The notes beneath the pieces were generated by a model that was not told the origin of the DNA, searched no databases, and saw only the letters and a list, made by a program, of their open reading frames with translations. Below, piece by piece: positions 12,720-24,070 of a stretch of DNA of 64,000 bases. Origin of the DNA: Rhodeus uyekii (Eukaryota; Chordata; Actinopteri; Cypriniformes; Acheilognathidae); the NCBI GenBank assembly GCA_037043235.1, contig JAWRVZ010000109.1, positions 891,001-955,000 on the forward strand. Direction: 5' to 3'. The stretch's first letter is position 1. Each line of letters opens with the position of its first letter. The translations under genes were made by a program, and so were the position numbers.

Positions 12720-12860
12720 GCTTTCCTGTCGCTCTAACAGTAGAGAGCGGCGCTTGCAACATCAAGGTCATGGGTTCGATTCCCAGGGAAAGCAAGAACT
12801 GATTAGAATGTCAATGTGTTTCTTGAATGCAATGCAAGTTACTTTGGATAAAAACGACTT
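12720..12860 (+). mobile_element. tRNA-derived SINE
   Basis: Head from GCTTTCCTGTCGCTC to GGGAAAGC forms a matching acceptor-stem pair. The tail ends in TTACTTTGGATAAAA. Confidence 0.95.
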
Positions 12861-13326
12861 AAATATTCTGCCAAGTACCATTTGTGAATAGTTGAGTAAT
12901 CCTACGTTCAGCAAATGTCCAGTGAGGGAGGGGAGGTAAAGGACAGGGAGGGACGAGCAGACAGGAAACAGAAGAGTGCGGCATGCAGACGAACTGCTGT
13001 GATGGAGGAGGGGGGGATCTCTCTTTTTAAACAAGCCTGCGTGTCGCTGGCTCGCTCTGAAGAGTGGCTTTTGTAGATAAGCTCTCTGGAGTGAAATGTC
13101 ACAAGCCAACACAGGAAACTGTGTCAGAGAGTGAGAGGAGGGATTGTGTGTTTGTGCTTTAAACAGTCAGATTACTGTCATCCTCCGTAACGGTTCTGAC
13201 GCCCCTCCACATGGAGAAGCTTCCCACTTTCAGACGCAAATATGTGCTTGGTCAGTGAAACGTTTTATCGTTTACTCATCCTTGTGTTGCTCAACGTTCT
13301 TCGGAGCTCTTGACATTTTTATTTTT
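12861..13326. other. Unassigned, with a purine-rich stretch
   Basis: 12920-13020 is rich in GGGAGG/GGACAGG. No exon recognised. Confidence 0.45.
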
Positions 13327-13740
13327 CATGCATTTATCAGACGCTTTTATCCATTGCATTCAAGAAACACGTTGCCATTCTAATCAGTTCTTGCTTTCCC
13401 TGGGAGTTGAACCCATGACCTTGGCGTTGCAAGCAACACTCTCTACTGATTGATCACAGGAAGTCCTTAACGATTGTTGCTTTTTAAGTGTAACATTTAA
13501 TGTCCAAAGATGAAGATAGACGAGGTAGTTCAAAATAAGCTATTTTTTTTGGGATTCGAACCAATGACCTTGGTGTTGAAAGTGACACTCTCTACTGATT
13601 GAACACAGGAAGTCCTTAACGATTGTTGCTTGTAAGTGTAACGTTTAATGTCCAAAGATGAAGATGATGGATGAGGTAGTTTAAAATAAGCTATATTTTT
13701 GGGGGATTCAAACCCATGACCATGTTGCAAGCGTCACATT
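13327..13740 (-). mobile_element. Composite SINE with three tRNA-like heads
   Basis: Read on the minus strand: a partial head (about 13740-13700), a linker (13699-13612), a second head (13611-13550), a second copy of the linker (13549-13466), then a third head with normal body and tail (13465-13327). The linker contains CAACAATCGTTAAGGACTTC and TTTGGACATTAAATGTTACA-like sequence. It recurs in the two-headed copy at 39433-39757. Confidence 0.85.
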
Positions 13741-14309
13741 GAAATGAATTTCTTTAAAACATTCCATCACGATCAAATCCTGTAAAGTATCTAATGTTAA
13801 AAGCAGCACCTTTACAGTGCAAGGAATGTTTTTGGGATGTTGCGATGGTTATCCGTCGCTCCATCTGTGGAAAATAAAGTCTTATCTGCTGGACGGCTTT
13901 CAGGACACCAGCAGCTCTGGGCAACATCTCCATTCCTGCTTCCCTGCTTTTCATCTGCAGGAATTCACAACAAAATCTTTATTGTCATAAACAAACCCCT
14001 TGTATCATATTCACAGTCTGAATGTTGCGCTCCAGATACACTTCGAGCTCGTCCCTCCGGCCGTATCCACATCTGACCTCTCTCTTTAAAGCCTGAAGTA
14101 AGTGTTACGCATACTTTCTGGAAGTGGATCTTGTTTTTCTTTTTCAGCCTCTAGTTTCCCTTTAATTAATGATCTTTTGTCCAGAGGCCTTCGGAAATAT
14201 TGTATGTCATGAACACCAGACCACTCTTCTTTCTTTCTTTCTTTCTTTCTTAAAAAAGAGATACATTTTTATGCCTAAAATCATGCAGTAATAAACTAAG
14301 AATCTACTC
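13741..14309. other. Unassigned DNA with a (TTTC)n run
   Basis: (TTTC)n at 14226-14251; no gene seen. Confidence 0.5.
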
Positions 14310-17100
14310 TTCTCTCTGTTTCTCTCTCCCGCTCTTTCAGTTTCTCACTCACTTTCTGTCTCACTCTCACTCTCTCTCTCTTTCTCTGCCTCACTCACTC
14401 TTTCACTCACTTTCTGTCTCTTTCACTCACTCTCTCACACTCTCATTTTCTCTTTCTGCTCTCTCTCACTCACTTTGTCTCTATCTGTCTCTCACTCTTT
14501 CTCTCTCACTTTCTGTCTCACTCACTCTGTCTCTCTCTATCACACACTCACTCTCTCACTCTCACTTTCTCTGTCTGTCTCACTCACTTTCTGTCTCTAT
14601 CACACTCTCACACTGGCACTCACTCACTTTCTCTCTGTCTCTCACTCACTTTCTGTCTCTATCACACTCTCACACTGGCACTCACTCACTTTCTCTGTCT
14701 GTCTCTCACTCACTTTCTGTCTCTATCACACTCTCACACTGGCACTCACTCACTTTCTCTGTCTGTCTCTCACTCACTTTCTGTCTCTATCACACTCTCA
14801 CACTGGCACTCACTCACTCTCTCACTTTCTCTGTCTGTCTCTCACTCACTTTCTGTCTCTATCACACTCTCACACTGGCACTCACTCACTCACTCACTTT
14901 CTCTGTCTGTCTCTCACTCACTTTCTGTCTCTATCACACTCTCACACTGGCACTCACTCACTCACTCACTTTCTCTGTCTGTCTCTCACTCACTTTCTGT
15001 CTCTATCACACTCTCACACTGGCACTCACTCACTCTCTCACTTTCTCTGTCTGTCTCTCACTCACTTTCTGTCTCTATCACACTCTCACACTGGCACTCA
15101 CTCACTTTCTCTGTCTGTCTCTCACTCACTTTCTGTCTCTATCACACTCTCACACTGGCACTCACTCACTTTCTCTGTCTGTCTCTCACTCACTTTCTGT
15201 CTCTATCACACTCTCACACTGGCACTCACTCACTTTCTCTGTCTGTCTCTCACTCACTTTCTGTCTCTATCACACTCTCACACTGGCACTCACTCACTTT
15301 CTCTGTCTGTCTCTCACTCACTTTCTGTCTCTATCACACTCTCACACTGGCACTCACTCACTTTCTCTGTCTGTCTCTCACTCACTTTCTGTCTCTATCA
15401 CACTCTCACACTGGCACTCACTCACTCTCTCACTTTCTCTGTCTGTCTCTCACTCACTTTCTGTCTCTATCACACTCTCACACTGGCACTCACTCACTCA
15501 CTCACTTTCTCTGTCTGTCTCTCACTCACTTTCTGTCTCTATCACACTCTCACACTGGCACTCACTCACTCTCTCACTTTCTCTGTCTGTCTCTCACTCA
15601 CTTTCTGTCTCTATCACACTCTCACACTGGCACTCACTCACTCACTCACTTTCTCTGTCTGTCTCTCACTCACTTTCTGTCTCTATCACACTCTCACACT
15701 GGCACTCACTCACTCTCTCACTTTCTCTGTCTGTCTCTCACTCACTTTCTGTCTCTATCACACTCTCACACTGGCACTCACTCACTCACTCACTTTCTCT
15801 GTCTGTCTCTCACTCACTTTCTGTCTCTATCACACTCTCACACTGGCACTCACTCACTCACTCACTTTCTCTGTCTGTCTCTCACTCACTTTCTGTCTCT
15901 ATCACACTCTCACACTGGCACTCACTCACTCACTCACTTTCTGTCTCTATCACACTCTCACACTGGCACTCACTCACTCTCTCACTTTCTGTCTCTATCA
16001 CACTCTCACACTGGCACTCACTCACTCTCTCACTTTCTGTCTCTATCACACTCTCACACTGGCACTCACTCACTCTCTCACTTTCTGTCTCTATCACACT
16101 CTCACACTGGCACTCACTCACTCTCTCACTTTCTGTCTCTATCACACTCTCACACTGGCACTCACTCACTCACTTTCTCTGTCTGTCTCTCACTCACTTT
16201 CTGTCTCTATCACACTCTCACACTGGCACTCACTCACTCTCTCACTTTCTCTGTCTGTCTCTCACTCACTTTCTGTCTCTATCACACTCTCACACTGGCA
16301 CTCACTCACTCACTCACTTTCTCTGTCTGTCTCTCACTCACTTTCTGTCTCTATCACACTCTCACACTGGCACTCACTCACTCTCTCACTTTCTCTGTCT
16401 GTCTCTCACTCACTTTCTGTCTCTATCACACTCTCACACTGGCACTCACTCACTCTCTCACTTTCTCTGTCTGTCTCTCACTCACTTTCTGTCTCTATCA
16501 CACTCTCACACTGGCACTCACTCACTCTCTCACTTTCTCTGTCTGTCTCTCACTCACTTTCTGTCTCTATCACACTCTCACACTGGCACCCACTCACTCT
16601 CTCACTTTCTCTGTCTGTCTCTCACTCACTTTCTGTCTCTATCACACTCTCACACTGGCACTCACTCACTTTCTCTGTCTGTCTCTCACTCACTTTCTGT
16701 CTCTATCACACTCTCACACTGGCACTCACTCACTCTCTCACTTTCTCTGTCTGTCTCTCACTCACTTTCTGTCTCTATCACACTCTCACACTGGCACTCA
16801 CTCACTCTCTCACTTTCTCTGTCTGTCTCTCACTCACTTTCTGTCTCTATCACACTCTCACACTGGCACTCACTCACTTTCTCTGTCTGTCTCTCACTCA
16901 CTTTCTGTCTCTATCACACTCTCACACTGGCACTCACTCACTCTCTCACTTTCTCTGTCTGTCTCTCACTCACTTTCTGTCTCTATCTGTTTGACTCACA
17001 CTCTCTGTCTCACTCTTTCGCCCTCTCATTTTCTCTCACTTTCTGTCTCTCTCATTTTCTCTCACTTTCTGTCTCTCACTTTTTCACTCACGTTCTGTCT
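14310..17100. repeat. 64/72/48-bp CT-rich minisatellite and flanking low complexity
   Basis: The regular part is about 14578-16988. The 64-bp unit runs TTTCTCTGTCTGTCTCTCAC, then CACTTTCTGTCTCTATCACA, then CTCTCACACTGGCACTCACT and CAC. Many units gain 8 bp (TCTCTCAC or TCACTCAC), giving 72 bp. Near 15930-16160 the units are about 48 bp and lack the CTGTCTGTCTCTCACT part. The sequence has no stop in one forward frame, so an 839-residue Ser/Leu/His/Thr frame spans it; I do not regard it as a gene. Confidence 0.97.
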
Positions 17101-17555
17101 CAATCTATTTTTAATCGAGTGTCAAAATCTAGTAAAGCTGATGAGGAATATCTGATGATTCAGCACTTTTTTTTATTTTTCCTTTTTTATTAAAAAGAGA
17201 GCATTATTAAACTAGTTTTGTAATTTTCCTCCTCGTCTCATGACTTTCTCAATTTGTTTCTGTGAATTAGTTTAAACTGATTTTATCTATTAAAAATAAA
17301 TGTAAAGGTAAATGTTTATTACTTTAAAATATTATGTATTAATGCATATGATTAATAGCTGGTCATTCACTGAGTGTAGAAACAGATCTTTATTTTTAAT
17401 CAGCTCTATTTTTTTTTTTACCAATTAGATTCATATTTATAACCGAAATAAGGGTACGTAGTTTGATGGAAAATATTTTTTAAATTATTTTTAATTAAAA
17501 GTAAATGTCACTTTTAATGTTAATAGAGTAAATGCATAAGTTCTGAAATGATTAC
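17101..17555. other. AT-rich unassigned DNA
   Basis: No gene or recognised element. Confidence 0.5.
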
Positions 17556-17950
17556 TCTCCCCGGCCACTTTATTAGGTACACCTGTTCCGTTGCTCACTA
17601 ACGCAAATATCTGATCAGCCAATCACGGGGCTGTAATTAGGCATGTAGACATGATCAAGACGATGTAATGGGAAAGAAAGGGATTTAAGCAGTTGTATTT
17701 CAGAAACTGCTGATCTACTAGGATTCTCAGACAGAACTTCTCTAGGATTTACAGAGAATGATCTGAAAAAGAGAAAATATCCAGTGAGATTCAGTTCTGT
17801 GGGTGAAAGGTCAGAGGGGAACGGCCAGACTCTTTCAGCCGATAGAAGGCAACAGTAACTCGGATGAGCTGCTCTGAACGAGCAACATGTCCAACCTTGA
17901 AGAAGACGAGCTACAGCAGCAGAAGAGCAGGAAACTGAGGCTGCAGTTCA
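17556..17950 (+). pseudogene. Tc1/mariner-type transposon remnant (N-terminal transposase part)
   Basis: Begins with GGCCACTTTATTAGGTACAC, the start of a very common teleost Tc1-like element. It continues through TTTCAGAAACTGCTGATCTA and ACAGAGAATGATCTGAAAAA, then AACATGTCCAACCTTGAAGA. These correspond to the helix-turn-helix DNA-binding region of the transposase. The frame is broken by stops and internal deletions, and the catalytic DDE part is absent. Inactive. Confidence 0.85.
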
Positions 17951-18011
17951 CACCGAATCATCAATTACATCTGTGGTTACCGGTGTCCTTTATCCTAAAG
18001 CAAACAGAGTA

Positions 18012-20706
18012 CAGTAATACCTTGAGAAATGAGCGTCCCGACATACGAGCAATCCTTCAAGCTAATTTTTGCTTTGAGATACAAGTAAAGATTTGAGATA
18101 TGAGCAGCTTACAGATACTGATGCTCTGAGACCACGACCCTCACTTCTTCACTTCACGTGTTCCCCCACTAAAATAGGTGTATTGAGTGCAGGTGAGATG
18201 TCATGCGTGTGTGTGTGTTGAGTGCAGGTGAGATGTCATGCGTGTGTGTGTGTTGAGTGCAGATGAGATGTCATGCGTGTGTGTGTGTTGAGTGCAGGTG
18301 AGATGTCATGCGTGTGTGTGTGTTGAGTGCAGGTGAGATGTCATGCGTGTGTGTGTGTTGAGTGCAGGTGAGATGTCATGCGTGTGTGTGTGTTGAGTGC
18401 AGGTGAGATGTCATGCGTGTGTGTGTGTTGAGTGCAGGTGAGATGTCATGCGTGTGTGTGTGTTGAGTGCAGGTGAGATGTCATGCGTGTGTGTGTGTTG
18501 AGTGCAGGTGAGATGTCATGCGTGTGTGTGTTGAGTGCGGGTGAGATGTCATGCGTGTGTGTGTTGAGTGCGGGTGAGATGTCATGCGTGTGTGTGTTGA
18601 GTGCGGGTGAGATGTCATGCGTGTGTGTGTGTGTTGAGTGCAGATGAGACGTCATGCGTGTGTGTGTGTGTTGAGTGCGGGTGAGATGTCATGCGTGTGT
18701 GTGTGTTGAGTGCAGATGAGATGTCATGCGTGTGTGTATTGAGTGCAGGTGAGACGTCATGCGTGTGTGTGTTGAGTGCAGGTGAGATGTCATGCGTGTG
18801 TGTGTTGAGTGCAGGTGAGATGTCATGCGTGTGTGTGTTGAGTGCAGGTGAGATGTCATGCGTGTGTGTGTTGAGTGCAGGTGAGACGTCATGCGTGTGT
18901 GTGTTGAGTGCAGGTGAGATGTCATGCGTGTGTGTGTTGAGTGCGGGTGAGATGTCATGCGTGTGTGTGTTGAGTGCGGGTGAGATGTCATGCGTGTGTG
19001 TGTTGAGTGCGGGTGAGATGTCATGCGTGTGTGTGTTGAGTGCGGGTGAGATGTCATGCGTGTGTGTGTTGAGTGCGGGTGAGATGTCATGCGTGTGTGT
19101 GTGTTGAGTGCAGGTGAGATGTCATGCGTGTGTGTGTTGAGTGCGGGTGAGACGTCATGCGTGTGTGTGTTGAGTGCGGGTGAGACGTCATGCGTGTGTG
19201 TGTTGAGTGCGGATGAGATGTCATGCGTGTGTGTGTTGAGTGCGGGTGAGACGTCATGCGTGTGTGTGTTGAGTGCGGGTGAGATGTCATGCGTGTGTGT
19301 GTGTTGAGTGCGGGTGAGATGTCATGCGTGTGTGTGTGTTGAGTGCGGGTGAGATGTCATGCGTGTGTGTGTGTTGAGTGCGGGTGAGATGTCATGCGTG
19401 TGTGTGTGTTGAGTGCGGGTGAGATGTCATGCGTGTGTGTGTGTTGAGTGCGGGTGAGATGTCATGCGTGTGTGTGTTGAGTGCGGGTGAGATGTCATGC
19501 GTGTGTGTGTGTTGAGTGCGGGTGAGATGTCATGCGTGTGTGTGTTGAGTGCAGGTGAGATGTCATGCGTGTGTGTGTGTTGAGTGCAGGTGAGATGTCA
19601 TGCGTGTGTGTGTTGAGTGCAGGTGAGATGTCATGCGTGTGTGTGTTGAGTGCAGGTGAGATGTCATGCGTGTGTGTGTGTTGAGTGCAGGTGAGATGTC
19701 ATGCGTGTGTGTGTGTTGAGTGCAGATGAGATGTCATGCGTGTGTGTGTTGAGTGCGGATGAGATGTCATGCGTGTGTGTGTTGAGTGCGGATGAGATGT
19801 CATGCGTGTGTGTGTTGAGTGCGGATGAGATGTCATGCGTGTGTGTGTTGAGTGCAGGTGAGATGTCATGCGTGTGTGTGTTGAGTGCGGATGAGATGTC
19901 ATGCGTGTGTGTGTTGAGTGCAGGTGAGATGTCATGCGTGTGTGTGTTGAGTGCGGATGAGATGTCATGCGTGTGTGTGTTGAGTGCGGATGAGATGTCA
20001 TGCGTGTGTGTGTTGAGTGCAGGTGAGATGTCATGCGTGTGTGTGTTGAGTGCGGATGAGATGTCATGCGTGTGTGTGTTGAGTGCAGGTGAGATGTCAT
20101 GCGTGTGTGTGTGTTGAGTGCAGGTGAGATGTCATGCGTGTGTGTGTTGAGTGCAGGTGAGATGTCATGCGTGTGTGTGTTGAGTGCGGATGAGATGTCA
20201 TGCGTGTGTGTGTTGAGTGCAGGTGAGATGTCATGCGTGTGTGTGTTGAGTGCGGATGAGATGTCATGCGTGTGTGTGTGTTGAGTGCGGATGAGATGTC
20301 ATGCGTGTGTGTGTTGAGTGCGGGTGAGATGTCATGCGTGTGTGTGTGTTGAGTGCGGGTGAGATGTCATGCGTGTGTGTGTTGAGTGCGGGTGAGATGT
20401 CATGCGTGTGTGTGTTGAGTGCGGGTGAGATGTCATGCGTGTGTGTGTTGAGTGCGGGTGAGATGTCATGCGTGTGTGTGTTGAGTGCGGGTGAGATGTC
20501 ATGCGTGTGTGTGTTGAGTGCGGGTGAGATGTCATGCGTGTGTGTGTTGAGTGCGGGTGAGATGTCATGCGTGTGTGTGTTGAGTGCGGGTGAGAATTTT
20601 TATCCTTTTTTTTTTTCTATGGAAAAAACGATTTGAGATACGAGCACCTCGACGTACAATCTCATCCTGGATTCACGGATTATGCTCATATCTCAAGGCA
20701 TGACTG
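18012..20706 (-). mobile_element. TIR-bounded element (pogo/Tigger-like, nonautonomous) filled by a minisatellite
   Basis: Left end CAGTAATACCTTGAGAAATG and right end CATATCTCAAGGCATGACTG are inverted, flanked by TA at 18010-18011 and 20707-20708. Internal blocks (GTCCCGACATACGAGCAA, TTTGCTTTGAGATACAAGTA) match the elements at 44710, 47569 and 62138. Those are under 0.7 kb, while this copy is 2.7 kb because the 33-bp array occupies its middle. The orientation is set relative to the copies at 47.6 and 62.1 kb. Family assignment is by TA duplication and TIR style only. Confidence 0.75.
18183..20594. repeat. 33/35-bp minisatellite, roughly 70 units
   Basis: The unit is GAGTGCAGGTGAGATGTCAT followed by GCG(TG)nTT. 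The variable TG run makes units of 33, 35 or 37 bp. Single-base variants (GCAGGTG, GCGGGTG, GCGGATG, GCAGATG, and ACGTCATG for ATGTCATG) occur in clustered runs. Open frames of 60-138 residues on both strands are by-products of the 33-bp period. Confidence 0.97.
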
Positions 20707-20708
20707 TA

Positions 20709-22742
20709 AATGCTCTTTAGAAATTGCCCTGACAAGGTCATTGCCGCCTCTTCTTGCGACCGGTCTTTGTCTCTGAACGTGTGGTTGTTAGACTTTAGGC
20801 CTGGCTTGTAATCACACACACATTTGTGAGGGGAGTATGTCCACGGGGCGAGTCGGTGCCTGAAACGCTATGCCTTCCCAGGCCTCTTCTACCCCTCTAC
20901 CCCCATCACAAATCAAAGGGCCAGCTGCCAGCGGCTCATTATCTGTGTAATTATCTCATCCTGCAGTCCTGCTTTATCTCTAAGACAGTCTGGGCCTCAC
21001 TACCCTCACCCGTCCTTTCCTCTGATCCTGCACCCCTGTCTTCATCACTGATATGCATAATCATGAGTTTCTATTACTGATTTTAATGAGTTTCTGGCAT
21101 GGCAACTATTGTAAAGAGATGCATCCCTCCAAACATGAAAATTCTGTCATATACGCCCATTTATCCCCCGTTTCGGCATTGCAATAAAGTAGTTATTTAT
21201 TAATCATCCAGGCTGATCTTTTACATGCACTGAAAGTGGATGGTGACCAAACGCTGCAAATGTCCCCTAAAAAGCATAATAAAAGTAGTTCTCTGTATTA
21301 TAAGTGTTCACATGATAGCTTATGTGATAAACTGACTGACAATTAAGCCATTGTTCACTGTGAAATGTACTTCCTCCTTCTGAAACGTGCAGTTCTCAAT
21401 ATTATCTCATGCAAAGGACTTGGTTCTCGCAGGGCTCGGGACGTCCCAAGTTTGAACATGCAGAAACAAGAATAGGATTTGAAAGCTTGACTACAATTAA
21501 TCTGGAAAGAAATCACTGAATTCAAATTAAGTGCAGTATTTTCATAGGTCGAAACAGAAATTTTAGTCAAAGTTGTTGTTTAACGCAAGCTTAACCGACT
21601 TTTCACTTTTCTACGATATTCGTGATTTGTGAAAAGGCTTTTCCTAACAAGTGGCTGAAATAAATGCAAACTCAAACTTTCGGTAGAAATGGGTTTTTAT
21701 CTTTTAACAAAAGACTAAGAGTTATAGCCTACATTTAGCTTTGTAAACGTCAACATTGTGAAGATCCCGGATAAACTAAATGTGAAAGAATCATAAATTT
21801 TTGTTGGTCACACACCCAATTTTAGGCAATAATCCAAAAACCAATGGGAAAATCGTATTGATTTGATTTGATTGTTTTCAAAACAACAAATATTCAGATT
21901 TCAATGACTTCTACAATGGCTTTTTTTCCCCTTGTTCACTTTTAAATATTCGATTGCATTCTTGCAACTTTTTTTCTCCAGTTAAAAAATCCCCATAAAG
22001 TCTGATTTCTCGGTTTTCCATACGTTTTAGAAGTTGTTCATGCTCTCCCTCACTTTATGTTCAGCATTTCTTCCCTTGTGTCTTTACTTTTGGCAGCAAT
22101 CATATATAACAATCCCCTTCCTTTACTTTGAAACGTGTTTGTTTTGCAACCGTATATCTTTGCTTATTACCAGCAATAATAAACCCAAGCCCGGAGGCAG
22201 TGAACATGGCGAGATTATGGATGTTTGTCCTTTGCATTTTTTGAGGATTTGTCCCAGTAAATGTTTTTGTGTGTTTAGAAGTGTGATTTCCCTTTTCCTG
22301 CTCTCTCAGAGCATTATTGACTCTTGCAGTGACTTTTAAGCAGCCGAATGTAAGGCAGGAACATTTGCTCCTCCATGCCTCATTAATCCCGTTTCAACTT
22401 CATACATGCTTCATTCCCAGTGCTCTCTGCTGATTGGCCAATGCTCGGATCACATGCTCTTATTGTATGGGCTTTCTAGTCTCCATAATCAGGGATAGCC
22501 GCTGCAGGAACTCTTACCCTGCCTAAGATCTCAAGCAACGTTGGCTTTTGGAACAAAGGGCCCGTTTGACTAATTGACTACAAGTTGCGGTGCCAAAGAC
22601 ATGCTGTTTGAATGAATCTCTGTCTCCAAGTGTCCGGCAAACGAGAGGATTTGGAGTTTCCTCTGGTTTCACCGCAGGAACTAAACTAGGCATATGCAGA
22701 ATTAATCTTTTGGGGATTCTCATCATAATTTAAGTGGCGATT
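20709..22742. other. Non-repetitive DNA, no gene recognised
   Basis: 20820-21070 and 22350-22740 have balanced composition and no recognised repeat, which suggests candidate conserved noncoding sequence; this cannot be tested here. The rest is AT-rich. Confidence 0.4.
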
Positions 22743-22900
22743 TTACATTCATGCATTTATCAGATGCTTTTATCCAAAGCAACTTGCATTGCATTCAAGA
22801 AACACACTGACGTTCTAATCAGTTCTTGCGTTCTTGGAATCAAACCCATGACCTTGATGTTGCAAGTGACATTCTCTAGTGTTTTATCTACAGGAAAGCT
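22743..22900 (-). mobile_element. tRNA-derived SINE, diverged
   Basis: Full tail (ATGCATTTATCAGATGCTTT), body, and head with GGAATCAAACCCATGACC; ends ACAGGAAAGC. Confidence 0.93.
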
Positions 22901-23215
22901 AGTTCACTCTAAAATGAAAATGAAGTTATAATTTACCCGCCCTGGTGTTGTTCTGTCTTTTTCAGACAACAAAAGAAATTGTATCAAGGCAACCGTTTTG
23001 TATATTCCTATATATGTGATGGGTTCTGGTGGAAAATAAACTAAATTTATTGTATTTAACGAAAATCTTGATCGTGCTCGTGTGTCACTATGGCCACATT
23101 TACGCCACAAAATGTAATTATTTTACTCTTACTAAATATACCATTTTTGTTCTGCAATGAATATAAAAGGAGTGCTCTTTGCTTGCTTCAGTCACAGTTT
23201 GAAGAAAAAATATAT
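22901..23215. other. Unassigned with dispersed-repeat trace
   Basis: 22905-22985 resembles the dispersed cyprinid repeat (TTCACTCTAAAATGAAAATG, then TTACCCGCCCTGGTGTTGTT). No gene. Confidence 0.5.
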
Positions 23216-23380
23216 GCTTTCCTGTCGCTCAAACAGTAGAGAGCGGCGCTTGCAACATCAAGGTCATGGGTTTGATTCCCAGAGAAAGCAAGAACTGATT
23301 AGAATGTCAATGTGTCTCCTAAATGCAATGCAAGTCGCTTTGATAAAAGTGTCTGATAAATGCGTGTATGTAAATGTAAA
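23216..23380 (+). mobile_element. tRNA-derived SINE, near full length
   Basis: GCTTTCCTGTCGCTCAAACA, B-box GGTTTGATTCC (one change), and tail GATAAAAGTGTCTGATAAAT. Confidence 0.95.
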
Positions 23381-23504
23381 AAATAAATGCCACAATACCA
23401 TGGTTACACTCAGCATTACTGCATTAAATCCATGGTGAATGTTGGTGATTGTGAACCGGAAAGCATTTTATAACTGATTTTGACTTTTAATTTGCTTTTC
23501 AGCT
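23381..23504. other. Unassigned
   Basis: No recognised feature. Confidence 0.4.
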
Positions 23505-24070
23505 CATTTTAATTGGCTATTTTAAACCAATGGTTGTGTTTGTCCATATTTGACTCAAACATTGATTGAAACAACTGAGTGCGTGTTGCTGTATAGTTAT
23601 AGAATTATATTACAGTTATTAATACAGCATAATATTTGGTTTTATATGAATTCCAGATGCACAAATGATCGATAAATAGTCAAAAATTTAAATTTGAACC
23701 TATACTATAGTTTTTAAACAAATAAATCAACATATTAGAAGTCAATTTGGACATTTTAAAATACAGCCTGAATGAAGGATTTTACTTTTTAGATCCGGCT
23801 TTATAAATTTTATTAACAGTCTACTAATACTCTAATGAGAGTTAATTAACTCTTATCAATTGGGCAACTTTTTGTCGCACCGGTAGGAAAATAGGCTTGG
23901 TTGCAGTTCTGATTTTGACTTTTAATTTGCTTTTAAGCTTATTTTAAATAGATATTTTTAAGCCAATTGTTGCGTTTGTCCATATTTGACCCAAACATTG
24001 ATTAAAGCAACTGAGTGCATGTTTCTGTATAATCACAGAATCATATTACACTATTATATTTTGACTCGTA
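23505..24070. repeat. AT-rich dispersed repeat, copies 1 and 2 (second partial)
   Basis: 23505-23870 and 23903-24070 share CCATATTTGACCCAAACATT-type and CAACTGAGTGCATGTT-type blocks with 24836-25195. The first copy also shares TTATATGAATTCCAGATGCA and ACAAATGATCGATAAAT. Confidence 0.8.

Noticed and set aside
12720..12790. tRNA gene candidates at SINE heads (A- and B-box-like sequences, CTTGCAA loop)
   Set aside because: Every copy continues into a SINE body and L2-type tail, and the A-box and stems are degenerate; these are tRNA-derived, not tRNA genes.
14475..16994. 839-residue Ser/Leu/His/Thr open frame
   Set aside because: It is the translation of a CT-rich minisatellite with no stop in one frame; unit indels of 8 bp shift the amino-acid pattern from unit to unit.
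18446..20636. Repeated THTRMTSHPHS-type and VLSAGEMSCVC-type frames on both strands
   Set aside because: Both strands are open at once because of the 33-bp period; compositional by-product.
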